The notes below the pieces were generated by a model. That model ran no database searches. It saw nothing but the letters and a program-made list of their open reading frames with translations, and was not told where the DNA came from. Both the position numbers and the translations under genes were made by a program. A stretch of 64,000 nt of DNA from DATKPE01 sp033854175 (GTDB lineage Bacteria; Bacteroidota; Ignavibacteria; UBA10030; SZUA-254): positions 7,419-71,418 of the forward strand of contig JAWOKN010000094.1 in the NCBI GenBank assembly GCA_033854175.1. Direction: 5' to 3'. Below, piece by piece: positions 53,324 to 62,077 of this stretch (the first letter of the stretch is position 1; the number at the start of each line of letters is the position of its first letter).

Positions 53324-55416
53324 GACACCGCGCAATCCTCGTGTTCTTCTTCTGTATCGCCATCGCGACCCTCTCCACCGCCCAGGAGTCGCCGCACGGG
53401 GATATCAAAATAAAGTGTGCGGCATGTCATTCACCCGATTCCTGGAAAATGAGGACGGACTCCGCGTTCGATCATGCGACGACCGGATTTTCACTCACCG
53501 GACAGCATCAACGGATCCCCTGCGCGAGCTGTCATGAAAACCTCGTATTCACCGGTAAAGCCCATGACTGCACGTCGTGCCACATGGACATTCATAAGGG
53601 GGAACTGGGCGAGAATTGCCTCCGGTGCCACTCGACGATTGCCTGGGTCATTCCCGACATGAAAGAGCGGCATCAGCAGACAAGGTTCCCGCTTCTGGGG
53701 AAACATCGTATCGCGGATTGTGAAGAATGCCATAACCGGCCATCCCCCAACAGGTATGCGGGCACCCCGCTGGAGTGCATCACCTGCCACCGGGAGGAAT
53801 ATCTCGCAACGACAGCTCCGCCCCACGCAGCCAACGGCCTGGGGACCGATTGTGCACCGTGCCACGCGGTGAATTCCCTGACCTGGCCCGGCAGCTTTAA
53901 TCACGCCTCGACAGGCTTCCCTCTCCAGGGGGCCCATCAGGCGCTGATGTGTTCAGCGTGCCATGCCGGGAATAACTTCACGACCCTCCCGACAACCTGT
54001 TATGAGTGTCATCAGAAGGATTTCATGAACACTCAGAATCCCGCACATGTGAGCCGCAGTTTCCCGCATGACTGCACACTCTGTCATAACCAGACGGCGT
54101 GGCAACCGGCGACATTCGACCACAATACGACGAATTTTCCGCTCACCGGAGCGCACCTTGCAACACCCTGCAGCGCATGCCACCTCAATAATAATTACAA
54201 CCTGGCGTACACAGGGTGCTACCAGTGCCATCAGGCCGATTATCAGTCAACCAACGACCCGAACCACGTCGCATTAAACTACAGCCACGATTGCCAGAAC
54301 TGTCACAACACGACGTCCTGGAACAATGCCACGATCGACCATACGACAACCGGATTCCCGCTCACGGGCGTGCACACCGCACTCCAGTGTGCCTCGTGTC
54401 ATGCGAACAATAATTTCAATCTTGCCTACACGAACTGCTACCAGTGCCATCAGACGGAGTATCAATCGGCAACGAGTCCGAACCATGCTGCCCAGAATTA
54501 TCCGCAGACATGCGACAACTGCCATACGACCACGACGTGGTCCAATGCCACGTTCGATCATACCGCAACGGGATTTCCGCTTACCGGATCCCATACATCC
54601 CTGCAATGCACCTCGTGCCATGTGAATAATAATTACGGTCTCACGTATACAAACTGCTACCAATGCCACCAGACGGAATATCAGGGGACGACCGACCCGA
54701 ACCACACGCAGCTCAACTACAGCCACAGCTGCGACAACTGCCATACTACCGCTTCTTGGGCAAACGCTACCATCGACCACTCGACGACCGGATTCCCCCT
54801 CACGGGAGCGCATACCACGCTCGGGTGCTCCTCGTGCCACGTGAACAACAATTATAACCTGACCTATACCGACTGTTATCAGTGCCATCAGGCTGACTAC
54901 CAGAGACCGACCGATCCGAACCACACGGCGGCAAACTTCGCCCATGATTGCACGGGATGCCATACGACCACAGTATGGACCGGCGGGACGTTTAACCACG
55001 CCGCGACGGGGTTCACCCTTACGGGCGCACACACCTCACTCAACTGCGGCTCGTGCCATGTGAGTCAGAATTACTCGATCACCTATACAGGCTGCTATAC
55101 CTGCCATGCGGCGGATTACAACGGCACCACGAACCCCAATCATGCATCGGCCGGTTTTCCGACGACATGCGACAATTGCCATACCACCACATCATGGGCC
55201 GGGGCCACGTTCAACCACACCTGGTTCCCGATGACCCACGGCAACGCGAACGGCGTCTGCGCGACGTGCCATACCAACCCGTCGGACTATTCGGTTTTCC
55301 AGTGCACGATCTGCCATACACAGTCCCAGACGGCTACCCAACACTCGACAGTGTCAGGATATGTGTGGAATAGTGTAAATTGTTATTCATGCCATCCGAC
55401 CGGAGGTGGAGGGTGA
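53320..55416 (+). CDS. Multihaem c-type cytochrome, 28 CxxCH sites, with tandem tri-haem repeats
   Basis: 698 residues from the GTG at 53320, whose GTGA overlaps the previous stop; GGAGG lies 8 bases before it and a signal peptide (MRHRAILVFFFCIAIATLS) follows. I count 28 CxxCH motifs. From about residue 199 the sequence is a 73-residue unit repeated six times, each with three haems (CSxCH, CYQCH, CxNCH), the string DHxxTGFPLTGAH, and an Asn-rich NNNY patch. The unit is the same type as in the 20-haem protein. A chain of this length could span the outer membrane or form a surface wire. Residues are polar and Thr/Asn-rich, fitting an exposed place. Confidence 0.93.
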   Translation: MRHRAILVFFFCIAIATLSTAQESPHGDIKIKCAACHSPDSWKMRTDSAFDHATTGFSLTGQHQRIPCASCHENLVFTGKAHDCTSCHMDIHKGELGENCLRCHSTIAWVIPDMKERHQQTRFPLLGKHRIADCEECHNRPSPNRYAGTPLECITCHREEYLATTAPPHAANGLGTDCAPCHAVNSLTWPGSFNHASTGFPLQGAHQALMCSACHAGNNFTTLPTTCYECHQKDFMNTQNPAHVSRSFPHDCTLCHNQTAWQPATFDHNTTNFPLTGAHLATPCSACHLNNNYNLAYTGCYQCHQADYQSTNDPNHVALNYSHDCQNCHNTTSWNNATIDHTTTGFPLTGVHTALQCASCHANNNFNLAYTNCYQCHQTEYQSATSPNHAAQNYPQTCDNCHTTTTWSNATFDHTATGFPLTGSHTSLQCTSCHVNNNYGLTYTNCYQCHQTEYQGTTDPNHTQLNYSHSCDNCHTTASWANATIDHSTTGFPLTGAHTTLGCSSCHVNNNYNLTYTDCYQCHQADYQRPTDPNHTAANFAHDCTGCHTTTVWTGGTFNHAATGFTLTGAHTSLNCGSCHVSQNYSITYTGCYTCHAADYNGTTNPNHASAGFPTTCDNCHTTTSWAGATFNHTWFPMTHGNANGVCATCHTNPSDYSVFQCTICHTQSQTATQHSTVSGYVWNSVNCYSCHPTGGGG
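53914..55227 (+). repeat. Six tandem 219-bp coding repeats within the 28-haem cytochrome gene
   Basis: The codon for the residue before FPLTG (or its equivalent) falls at 53914, 54133, 54352, 54571, 54790 and 55009, exactly 219 bases apart each time, with a partial seventh unit from 55228. The sequences have diverged but keep length and haem positions. Confidence 0.92.
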
Positions 55417-55423
55417 TCAAGTG

Positions 55424-57061
55424 ATGATCCGGATCCCCACATATCAACACTCCTGGCTGCTGGCATTCGCCGTACTACTTCCAATGATCATGTCGCCCCC
55501 GCACGTGGCTGCACAGAATCATCCGGTGCGGGGAACCGTCTCATTCCTGACATCCGAATATGTCTACACAACCCTGGGGAGGAATGACAGCCTGCACGAT
55601 TCAAGCCTCGTCATGGTCATCAGTCACAGAGACACCACTGCGGTTCTGAGGGTCGTCGCCGTGAGCTCAAAATCATCCGCGTGTGCGGTTCTTTCATCAC
55701 GCAGGACACCCGCGGTCGGAGATACCGTCATATCCTACGTCCCAGTGACCCTGATCCCCCGGCAGGATACCACCGTTCCCCTCAGGAGAGATACGGCCGA
55801 GAGTCCGCATGAATCCAGGCCCCCCCTGTCCCGTCAGACCTCCCGGGTGGAACACACACCGCCATGGATCAAACTCCAGGGACGCGTGTCGCTGCAGGAT
55901 ATGACTTTTTTATACTCCGATTCGCATTTCAACCAGTCGCAGCCGGGCATCGGGATTAATCTCACCGGGCGATTTACCGGTTCAGATTTCTCGTTCCACA
56001 TGTTCGGTAACTTCCGGACACTGCTCAGGGACAAAAATTTCTTCACCTCGGCGAGCTCGTCAAACCAGACAAGGGTCTACAGGCTTTCGATTGACTACGA
56101 TGACAGTGTCAACTCCTTCTCGATCGGGCGTATCGTTCCGGCCTACGCCCCGCTGACAGGCTCGGTCGACGGTGCAAGCATTGCACATACATTCGGAATA
56201 GTCACACTCGGCTTCTCGGGCGGATTTGAACCAGCATACGTTCCGGGAATATCATATACCGATATGAGGAAATTCTCGGTCTCTATGACGCTCCAGTCGG
56301 AGGACCACAGACTTTTCCAGGGGACAGTCGTCTACAGCAGGTCGTATTACCGGTCGGAACTGACGCGGAATCTCGTCGAAGGCTCCGCCCAGGTTGTGTT
56401 CAACGACCGGTTGTCGTTGTACGGACAAACCGACATCGATCTGCAGACTAAACTCAACGACAGTCTCGACGACAAGGCACAATTCACCTCGATCAACGCC
56501 TCGCTGAATTATATGGTCGTCCAAGCACTCTCCATCGGATTGGGCGTTTCAGCGTGGCGCCCGGCCTATTTCTTTGAAGTGATCCGGTTATACCCCGATA
56601 ATTTTCTCGACACCCGCATCAGAACCACACCCTATGTCCGGTTATCGCTGAATCTCCCCGGAGGGATCACCGCCGTGAACTCCTATTCCCCCCGTTCTTC
56701 GGATCTGGGATTCGGGAAAGAATACTTGAACAGCTCCAGTATCGGCTGGTCTGATCAATTCTATACGAAGATCTTCTACCGTGCAGCATATACGGTCAAT
56801 ACCACCGCGTTGACAACCGTGAGGGGCCTGACGATCTCCGCCCAACGCCCGATCTCCACCATGTTGAATCTCAATGCGCGATTCCAGATAAACCATTTCG
56901 ACCTCCCCTCGCTGGACCAGGTATCGATAAGCCGCGCCTTCGCACTCGATCTGCTTGTTTCCCTGATCCCCCAGGTTTCCTTCTGGATGAGCGCCGAACG
57001 GAACTACGGGATGACACTTCCCTATACTTCCCTCCTGGCCGAAGTGTCCTATCACTTTTAG
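55424..57061 (+). CDS. Outer-membrane beta-barrel, predicted porin of the electron-transfer conduit
   Basis: 545 residues from the ATG at 55424 (a GTG at 55421 with GGAGGG 7 bases before is equally possible). The signal peptide ends HVAAQ. Residues about 25-105 form a small strand-rich domain, then a Pro/Arg/Thr linker, then a barrel from about 145 to the end with alternating strands and a final F (AEVSYHF), as outer-membrane barrels have. No named family recognised. Position between two cytochromes and a flavoprotein suggests the sleeve of a porin-cytochrome complex, as MtrB is in Shewanella, though no sequence likeness to MtrB is claimed. Confidence 0.75.
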   Translation: MIRIPTYQHSWLLAFAVLLPMIMSPPHVAAQNHPVRGTVSFLTSEYVYTTLGRNDSLHDSSLVMVISHRDTTAVLRVVAVSSKSSACAVLSSRRTPAVGDTVISYVPVTLIPRQDTTVPLRRDTAESPHESRPPLSRQTSRVEHTPPWIKLQGRVSLQDMTFLYSDSHFNQSQPGIGINLTGRFTGSDFSFHMFGNFRTLLRDKNFFTSASSSNQTRVYRLSIDYDDSVNSFSIGRIVPAYAPLTGSVDGASIAHTFGIVTLGFSGGFEPAYVPGISYTDMRKFSVSMTLQSEDHRLFQGTVVYSRSYYRSELTRNLVEGSAQVVFNDRLSLYGQTDIDLQTKLNDSLDDKAQFTSINASLNYMVVQALSIGLGVSAWRPAYFFEVIRLYPDNFLDTRIRTTPYVRLSLNLPGGITAVNSYSPRSSDLGFGKEYLNSSSIGWSDQFYTKIFYRAAYTVNTTALTTVRGLTISAQRPISTMLNLNARFQINHFDLPSLDQVSISRAFALDLLVSLIPQVSFWMSAERNYGMTLPYTSLLAEVSYHF

Positions 57062-57071
57062 AGGGTCTGGC

Positions 57072-58361
57072 ATGACGACAGGCATCATATTCCTTTTACT
57101 GGTGGCCGGGATCGTTCTGCCGTACTGGCTGAAGACAAGAAAACGCCACCGCACCTCGGCGGGCATTCCCGCCGGGAAGGGAACTCCTGCGTCAGCTGAA
57201 CCCGTGACCCTTCATCCGAAAATCGATCTGCTGACGTGTATCGGGTGCGGCAGTTGTGTCACCGTATGTCCTGAACATGTGCTCGCTCTGGTCGACGGTC
57301 ACGCCGCTATTGTCAATGGCGTGCATTGCGTGGGGCATTCCCTCTGTGCCGACGTTTGCCCGGTGGGAGCCATTACGATGGGATTCGGATCACCAAGGGA
57401 AGGGATGGAAATCCCGTTCTACGACGACAACTTCGAAACAAACCTCCCTGGCCTCTTCATCGCAGGGGAGTTGGGCGGGATTGGTCTGATCCGGAATGCG
57501 ATCCACCAGGGTGTAAAGGCGGTCGATGTCATATCCGGCCGACACTCACAGGGCGATCAGAACCGTTACGACATCATCATCGTCGGGGCCGGACCAGCCG
57601 GACTGGCAGCGGCGCTGGAGGCAAGCACACGCGGCCTCCGCTACCTTGTCGTGGAACAGACCGATTTGGGGGGCTCGATCCTCCATTATCCGCGGCAGAA
57701 ACTCGTTCTGACTCAACCCGTCGAACTCCCCCTGTACGGCAAAATCAAAGGACCCGAGATCTCGAAGGAGGAACTCCTCTCGCTTTTTCAGGGAATCGTC
57801 GAAAAGGCCAGCCTCCCGGTGAACACCGGGGAGAGGGTTCAGCGGATTCAGAGAATCTACGATTCGTATTTCATACAGACGTCAACATCATTGTACGAAT
57901 CGAACAATGTGATTCTTGCAATGGGCCGGCGCGGCACTCCGAAAAAATTATCCGTCCCCGGCGAAGAACTACCGAAAGTGTTGTACAAATTGATCGAAGC
58001 CGAGCATTATCAGAACAGCCATATCCTGGTCGTCGGAGGAGGTGACAGCGCCATCGAGGCGGCAGCGGCACTGTCGATCCAACGGGGGAACACCATCACG
58101 CTGAGCTACCGGAAGGAAGCGTTTACACGGCTGAAGGATAAAAACCAGAAACGGATCACCGATCTCATGGGCAGCAAAAAAATCAACATCCTCTTCGAAA
58201 GTCAGGTCAGCGCGATAGAACCGGACAATGTCCGGATCAGCGTAAAAGGAGGGTCGCCCGTCACCCTTAAAAACGAGGTTGTGTTTATTTTCGCCGGAGG
58301 GGAACTGCCGACAGAGTTCCTTAAACAGACGGGCATCCGGTTGCGCGGTTCGGATAACTAA
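57072..58361 (+). CDS. Membrane-anchored iron-sulphur flavoprotein, FAD/NAD(P) oxidoreductase with permuted domain order
   Basis: 429 residues. One N-terminal membrane segment (4-20) is followed by basic KTRKRHR, which places the rest in the cytoplasm. A ferredoxin-like region has CIGCGSCVTVCP (56-67) and then CVGHSLCADVCP (86-97), where the second cysteine of the usual motif is H. Next comes NLPGLFIAGELGG (124-136), a motif that normally ends thioredoxin-reductase-like folds, and only then the FAD site GAGPAG (172-177) and the NAD(P) site GGGDSA (322-327). The protein ends at FAGGELPTEFLKQTGI. No redox CxxC of thioredoxin reductase is seen. It probably exchanges electrons between NAD(P)H and the membrane cytochrome. 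Confidence 0.82.
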   Translation: MTTGIIFLLLVAGIVLPYWLKTRKRHRTSAGIPAGKGTPASAEPVTLHPKIDLLTCIGCGSCVTVCPEHVLALVDGHAAIVNGVHCVGHSLCADVCPVGAITMGFGSPREGMEIPFYDDNFETNLPGLFIAGELGGIGLIRNAIHQGVKAVDVISGRHSQGDQNRYDIIIVGAGPAGLAAALEASTRGLRYLVVEQTDLGGSILHYPRQKLVLTQPVELPLYGKIKGPEISKEELLSLFQGIVEKASLPVNTGERVQRIQRIYDSYFIQTSTSLYESNNVILAMGRRGTPKKLSVPGEELPKVLYKLIEAEHYQNSHILVVGGGDSAIEAAAALSIQRGNTITLSYRKEAFTRLKDKNQKRITDLMGSKKINILFESQVSAIEPDNVRISVKGGSPVTLKNEVVFIFAGGELPTEFLKQTGIRLRGSDN

Positions 58362-59155
58362 TCGTCCCGCAATCCCCGGTGTTTGCCACCCTCCCGCTGC
58401 TCCCCCTGGACGACGAGCTTTTTCAGATACTCTACCTCCCGGTGGGTCAATGACCGCCACCTCCCCCTCGGAACACCCTCATAGGTCAGACCTGCATAGG
58501 CAACCCGGTCCAGCTTTTCCACGGTATAACCCAGTACCTCGAACATCCTGTGGATCTGACGGTTTTTCCCCTCATGGATGACGATACCAACGACCCTGTT
58601 CTTTCCCCCCGGAATCATCACCACCTCCGCCGGACGTGTTTTCCCGTCAGGCAAACGTATGCCCTCGGAGAGCATTCTGGCGTGTTCCGGGCTTAACGGC
58701 CGGTCGAGGGTGGCTTTGTAGGCCTTCGTGAACTCGCGCCGCGGGTGCATGAGATGGTTGGCGAGATCGCCATCGTTCGTCAGAAGAAGTACCCCCGTCG
58801 TGTTCCTATCGAGCCGCCCGACCGGATAGATGCGTTCCTTCACACGGACATAATCCATAACGGTCCTCCTCCCCCGCTCGTCACTCATTGTCGTAATCGC
58901 GTCCTTCGGCTTATTCAGAAGCACGTAAACGCATTCCCTGACGACAGTGATCTGCCGGCCGTGGACGAACACGGAATCGGCGTCCGGATCGACTTTATGG
59001 CCCATATCCAGCACAACCCGCCCATTGACGGAAACAAGCCCGTCCCGGATCATCTCGTCCGCCTTGCGGCGTGAAGCAAATCCAGCAACGGATAAAAACC
59101 TGTTCAGCCTCATTCGCCCGTCAGGCTGCCCGGGGACCGTGCGTTTCATAACCAT
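58358..59155 (-). CDS. rluB: 23S rRNA pseudouridine synthase, RluB/RsuA family
   Basis: 265 residues. An N-terminal S4 RNA-binding domain (RLNRFLSVAGFASRRKADEMI) is followed by the synthase domain with catalytic aspartate in GRLDRNTTGVLLLTNDG and the HEGKNRQIHRM motif. It isomerises a specific uridine in rRNA; RluB (23S U2605) fits best by its basic tail and by frequent linkage to scpA-scpB. It meets the flavoprotein gene tail to tail with a 4-base overlap. The ATG directly follows the MFS stop. Confidence 0.88.
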   Translation of the reverse strand: MVMKRTVPGQPDGRMRLNRFLSVAGFASRRKADEMIRDGLVSVNGRVVLDMGHKVDPDADSVFVHGRQITVVRECVYVLLNKPKDAITTMSDERGRRTVMDYVRVKERIYPVGRLDRNTTGVLLLTNDGDLANHLMHPRREFTKAYKATLDRPLSPEHARMLSEGIRLPDGKTRPAEVVMIPGGKNRVVGIVIHEGKNRQIHRMFEVLGYTVEKLDRVAYAGLTYEGVPRGRWRSLTHREVEYLKKLVVQGEQREGGKHRGLRDD

Positions 59156-60430
59156 TCAAACTTGACTCTTCTTTTCTGATACATGAAAAACGATAATGAA
59201 TACAATCCACGCGAAAAACGCAAAAAAGGATGCAAGGAGGATCGGCAGCCGGATGTCGATTGCTGTCATGACACCTGCGATGACCGGCGGGAGCGCGAAC
59301 GCGATCGATTGTACCGACTGGTTAATACCCAGGATCTCACCCTGGTCCTGCAGCGTCACGGCGTTGGAAACGAGCGCCGTTGCATTCGGCATCGTTATGC
59401 CCTGCGCTACAGCTACAATAGGCAAAACAACATAAAGATACAATGATTGCTGCGGAAGGAGAAGGCAGAAGAATCCTAACCCCAGAAAGAAAATACTCAG
59501 ACGAAGGATAGCAACAGGAGGAAATTTACGGGCAAGAAGCCGCGTCAGCACGCCCTGGGTCAGCGCAATCCAGATGCCGATGTACGCATACATTTCACCT
59601 ATATCGACCTGGCGATAATGAAACCGGGAGATGATATACACCTGGAAAAATTGAGTGAAAAATGTGAACCCCACCATGGTGAGGAACACGACACCGAGTA
59701 TCGTGCGAAGTTCCGGCCGTGCAAATGCGCTTCGTATGTAGTGTATTCCTCCCATGAACGTAATGCGGAGATCAGACTGTGGATACCGCAGGGTCTCATT
59801 AAACCACCTCCAGATGAGTCCCACGTTGAATAGTGACAGGAGCGACGCGCACCAGAAGGGCGTTGAGTAGGTGAACCAGCTCACATTGTCCGGATCCGCC
59901 AGCTCCCCGCCGACAAACGGGCCAAGAATGAATCCCAGCCCGAATGCCATCCCGATGAGGCCGAAATTTTTCGCTTTCGACTGCGGATCACTCATGTCGG
60001 CGATCGCAGACTGCGCGGTCGAGACATTTCCGCCGGTAAGACCGTTGAGTAGTCTGCTGCAGAAGAGCAGCGTGACATTTCGGGCTGCAATCCCAAACCC
60101 GAAAATAGACAGCGAGAGCGCTGTTCCCGCAATCGAGATCATCAACACCTTTTTTCTCCCGTACTTATCGGAGATGACACCGAGAACCGGCGCACCGAAA
60201 AACTGCGCAACGGGAAATGAGGCAATTAAAAGCCCGAGAAAGGATGTGCGGACCGGATACGGAGTTCCCGCGGGGAGGATCCCATGAACCTGATCGAGAA
60301 AGACCGGTGCTATGATCGGGAGAACGATGCCAAAACCGAGGAAATCCAGAAAAATCGTCACCAGAAGGGGAATCATGTTCCGGTTACCACCAGGCGGTGT
60401 GCCCGGATCCGGCACTTCAGCGGACTTCAT
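59156..60430 (-). CDS. Major facilitator superfamily transporter (TetA-like)
   Basis: 424 residues and 12 membrane segments. Motif A is GVISDKYGRKKVL between segments 2 and 3; FGLIGMAFGLGFILGPFVGG in segment 5 is the antiporter motif of 12-helix drug exporters. The overall pattern is closest to the TCR/Tet group of proton-drug antiporters. The substrate is unknown; a resistance role should not be assumed. It lies between scpB and the rluB-like gene, so it may simply be carried in that operon. Confidence 0.85.
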   Translation of the reverse strand: MKSAEVPDPGTPPGGNRNMIPLLVTIFLDFLGFGIVLPIIAPVFLDQVHGILPAGTPYPVRTSFLGLLIASFPVAQFFGAPVLGVISDKYGRKKVLMISIAGTALSLSIFGFGIAARNVTLLFCSRLLNGLTGGNVSTAQSAIADMSDPQSKAKNFGLIGMAFGLGFILGPFVGGELADPDNVSWFTYSTPFWCASLLSLFNVGLIWRWFNETLRYPQSDLRITFMGGIHYIRSAFARPELRTILGVVFLTMVGFTFFTQFFQVYIISRFHYRQVDIGEMYAYIGIWIALTQGVLTRLLARKFPPVAILRLSIFFLGLGFFCLLLPQQSLYLYVVLPIVAVAQGITMPNATALVSNAVTLQDQGEILGINQSVQSIAFALPPVIAGVMTAIDIRLPILLASFFAFFAWIVFIIVFHVSEKKSQV

Positions 60431-60518
60431 CTCGGATTGAAGGGGTTGATCGGAATGATTTCTCTACGACATAAAAAAATGAACCATCCGGTAGGATTAG
60501 CTGCCCATGCGGGGTACC

Positions 60519-61259
60519 TCACGAACCCGAATCCGGATCCGTCGGAGAAGGGGGCTGACCATCCGGCGGGACATCAGGGGGTAGTTCCCTCAGCTCTCCG
60601 TCCTCACTGACAACTGTCTTCCCCAGCTGCTCCTCGATCTCCTCGTCGGTTTTGCCCATGCGTTTCAATAACTCTTTCTCCATCTCAAATCCCTGGTCGG
60701 CCATGATTTCCTCGATCTCCCGAGGTTTGGGAAGTTCCGAGAGATCGTTGAGTCCGAAATGCTTGAGGAAATCGGCCGTTGTCCCATACAACAGCGGCCG
60801 CCCGGCACTGGCGGCGCGCCCGATGATCGTGACCAAACCCCGTTCGAGCAATTTCTGGATCGCATAATCGGCGTTAACCCCCCGGATGGCCTCGATCTCC
60901 GGTTTGGTGATCGGCTGTTTGTACGCAATGACCGAGAGGGTTTCAATCACCGCCTGTGTGAGTTTTCGCTTGGCCCGCTCTTTTACCAGGCGGCCGAGCC
61001 ATTCGGCGAAATCGGGCATCGTCGCGAACTGAAATCCACCCGCAACCTGGATGATGCGGAACGAGCGCCCGGCTTTGACATACTCGGCGTTCAATTCGCG
61101 GATAATGGCCAGTACCTCATCCTCCTTCAGCCGTAATTTCGGCCCGGAATCCTCGGCCGATTTCAATATGTCGATGATCTGCGGTATCGATAACGGCTCA
61201 TCCGATGCAAAAAGGAGCGCTTCAACAACATGCTGTTTGCTCTCACCGAGTGGTTCCAT
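60519..61259 (-). CDS. scpB: Segregation and condensation protein B
   Basis: 246 residues. Two winged-helix domains with the conserved ETLSVIAYKQPITKPEIEAIRGV and SAGRPLLYGTTADFLKHFGL, as in all ScpB. It dimerises, binds ScpA and completes the Smc condensin that compacts and separates chromosomes. A C-terminal acidic, proline-rich tail of about 40 residues is added. Its start shares one base with the scpA stop, so the two are coupled. No smc gene is in the window. Confidence 0.95.
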   Translation of the reverse strand: MEPLGESKQHVVEALLFASDEPLSIPQIIDILKSAEDSGPKLRLKEDEVLAIIRELNAEYVKAGRSFRIIQVAGGFQFATMPDFAEWLGRLVKERAKRKLTQAVIETLSVIAYKQPITKPEIEAIRGVNADYAIQKLLERGLVTIIGRAASAGRPLLYGTTADFLKHFGLNDLSELPKPREIEEIMADQGFEMEKELLKRMGKTDEEIEEQLGKTVVSEDGELRELPPDVPPDGQPPSPTDPDSGS

Positions 61260-61987
61260 TATGCCGCCTCCGGCCGTATTTTATAGACAATAAAGTCGTC
61301 TTCATACTGCGTCGGACGAAAACCTATGAGCTTGTTCTTCGACATTTCCAAGAGTGCAATGACGGTGACAATAATACGAATTTTTTCGGTCATATGCGCG
61401 ACAAGCTCAAAAAATGTCGATTCTTTTTTATACCGGAAGACATCCGCGATGTAACTCATCTGCTCATCGATGGTGACGTTGAGGAGTTCAACGTCGTGAT
61501 AGATTTTCGTGGGAACACTGTCCAGGACCTTCTTGAACGCGGCGATGAGGTTGTACATCGTGATATTCTTCAGGCTCTCTTCCTGCTCTTCAAGCGATAC
61601 CTTCTTCGGATCGGAACTGAAGGCCTGCCGGTAGTAGAGTTTTACCGATTCATCCTCCAGACGCGCAAGGACCCCGCTTGCCTCCTTGTACCGCTTGTAC
61701 TCAAGCAGACGCCGCACCAGCTCTGCCCGCGGATCCTCCTCCTCCTCCTCACCGGGAGCCTTCGGAAGAAGCATCTTGACCTTGATCTGCATCAGTTCGG
61801 CTGCCATCACGATAAACTCGCCGGCCACCTCAAGGTCAAGTTCCTGCATGTAGTGGAGATATTCGAGAAATTCCTTCGTGATCCTGGATATCGGGATGTC
61901 GTAGATATCCAGCTCATCGCGTTTGATGAAAAAAAGGAGAAGATCGAGCGGGCCTTCAAACTCCTGAAGTTTTACGCGGTACGGCAA
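61259..61987 (-). CDS. scpA: Segregation and condensation protein A
   Basis: 242 residues, the kleisin of the bacterial condensin. The N-terminal Smc-neck-binding region is clear (VKLQEFEGPLDLLLFFIKRDELDIYDIPI in part), and MAAELMQIKVKMLLP follows. The acidic middle (PGEEEEEDPRAELV) and C-terminal winged helix are typical. It bridges Smc heads with the ScpB dimer. It overlaps scpB by one base and stands 90 bases behind trpS. Confidence 0.95.
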   Translation of the reverse strand: MPYRVKLQEFEGPLDLLLFFIKRDELDIYDIPISRITKEFLEYLHYMQELDLEVAGEFIVMAAELMQIKVKMLLPKAPGEEEEEDPRAELVRRLLEYKRYKEASGVLARLEDESVKLYYRQAFSSDPKKVSLEEQEESLKNITMYNLIAAFKKVLDSVPTKIYHDVELLNVTIDEQMSYIADVFRYKKESTFFELVAHMTEKIRIIVTVIALLEMSKNKLIGFRPTQYEDDFIVYKIRPEAA

Positions 61988-62077
61988 AATGTATCACAGA
62001 ATAAATTCAGAATGATCCATGAATAAAAGTGAAGATAGATATTTTCGGGAAGATTATCCAATGTCATGACTCCCCCC

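Noticed and set aside
54274..55032. A 252-residue antisense frame within the 28-haem gene
   Set aside because: Its repetition is only the mirror of the 219-bp cytochrome repeats.
53914..55227. Regularly spaced repeats resembling a CRISPR array
   Set aside because: The period is 219 bases, the repeats are coding and diverged, and there are no short exact repeats or cas genes.
59156..60430. Tetracycline-resistance efflux gene
   Set aside because: The likeness is only at the level of the MFS drug-exporter group; sequence alone does not support a resistance claim.
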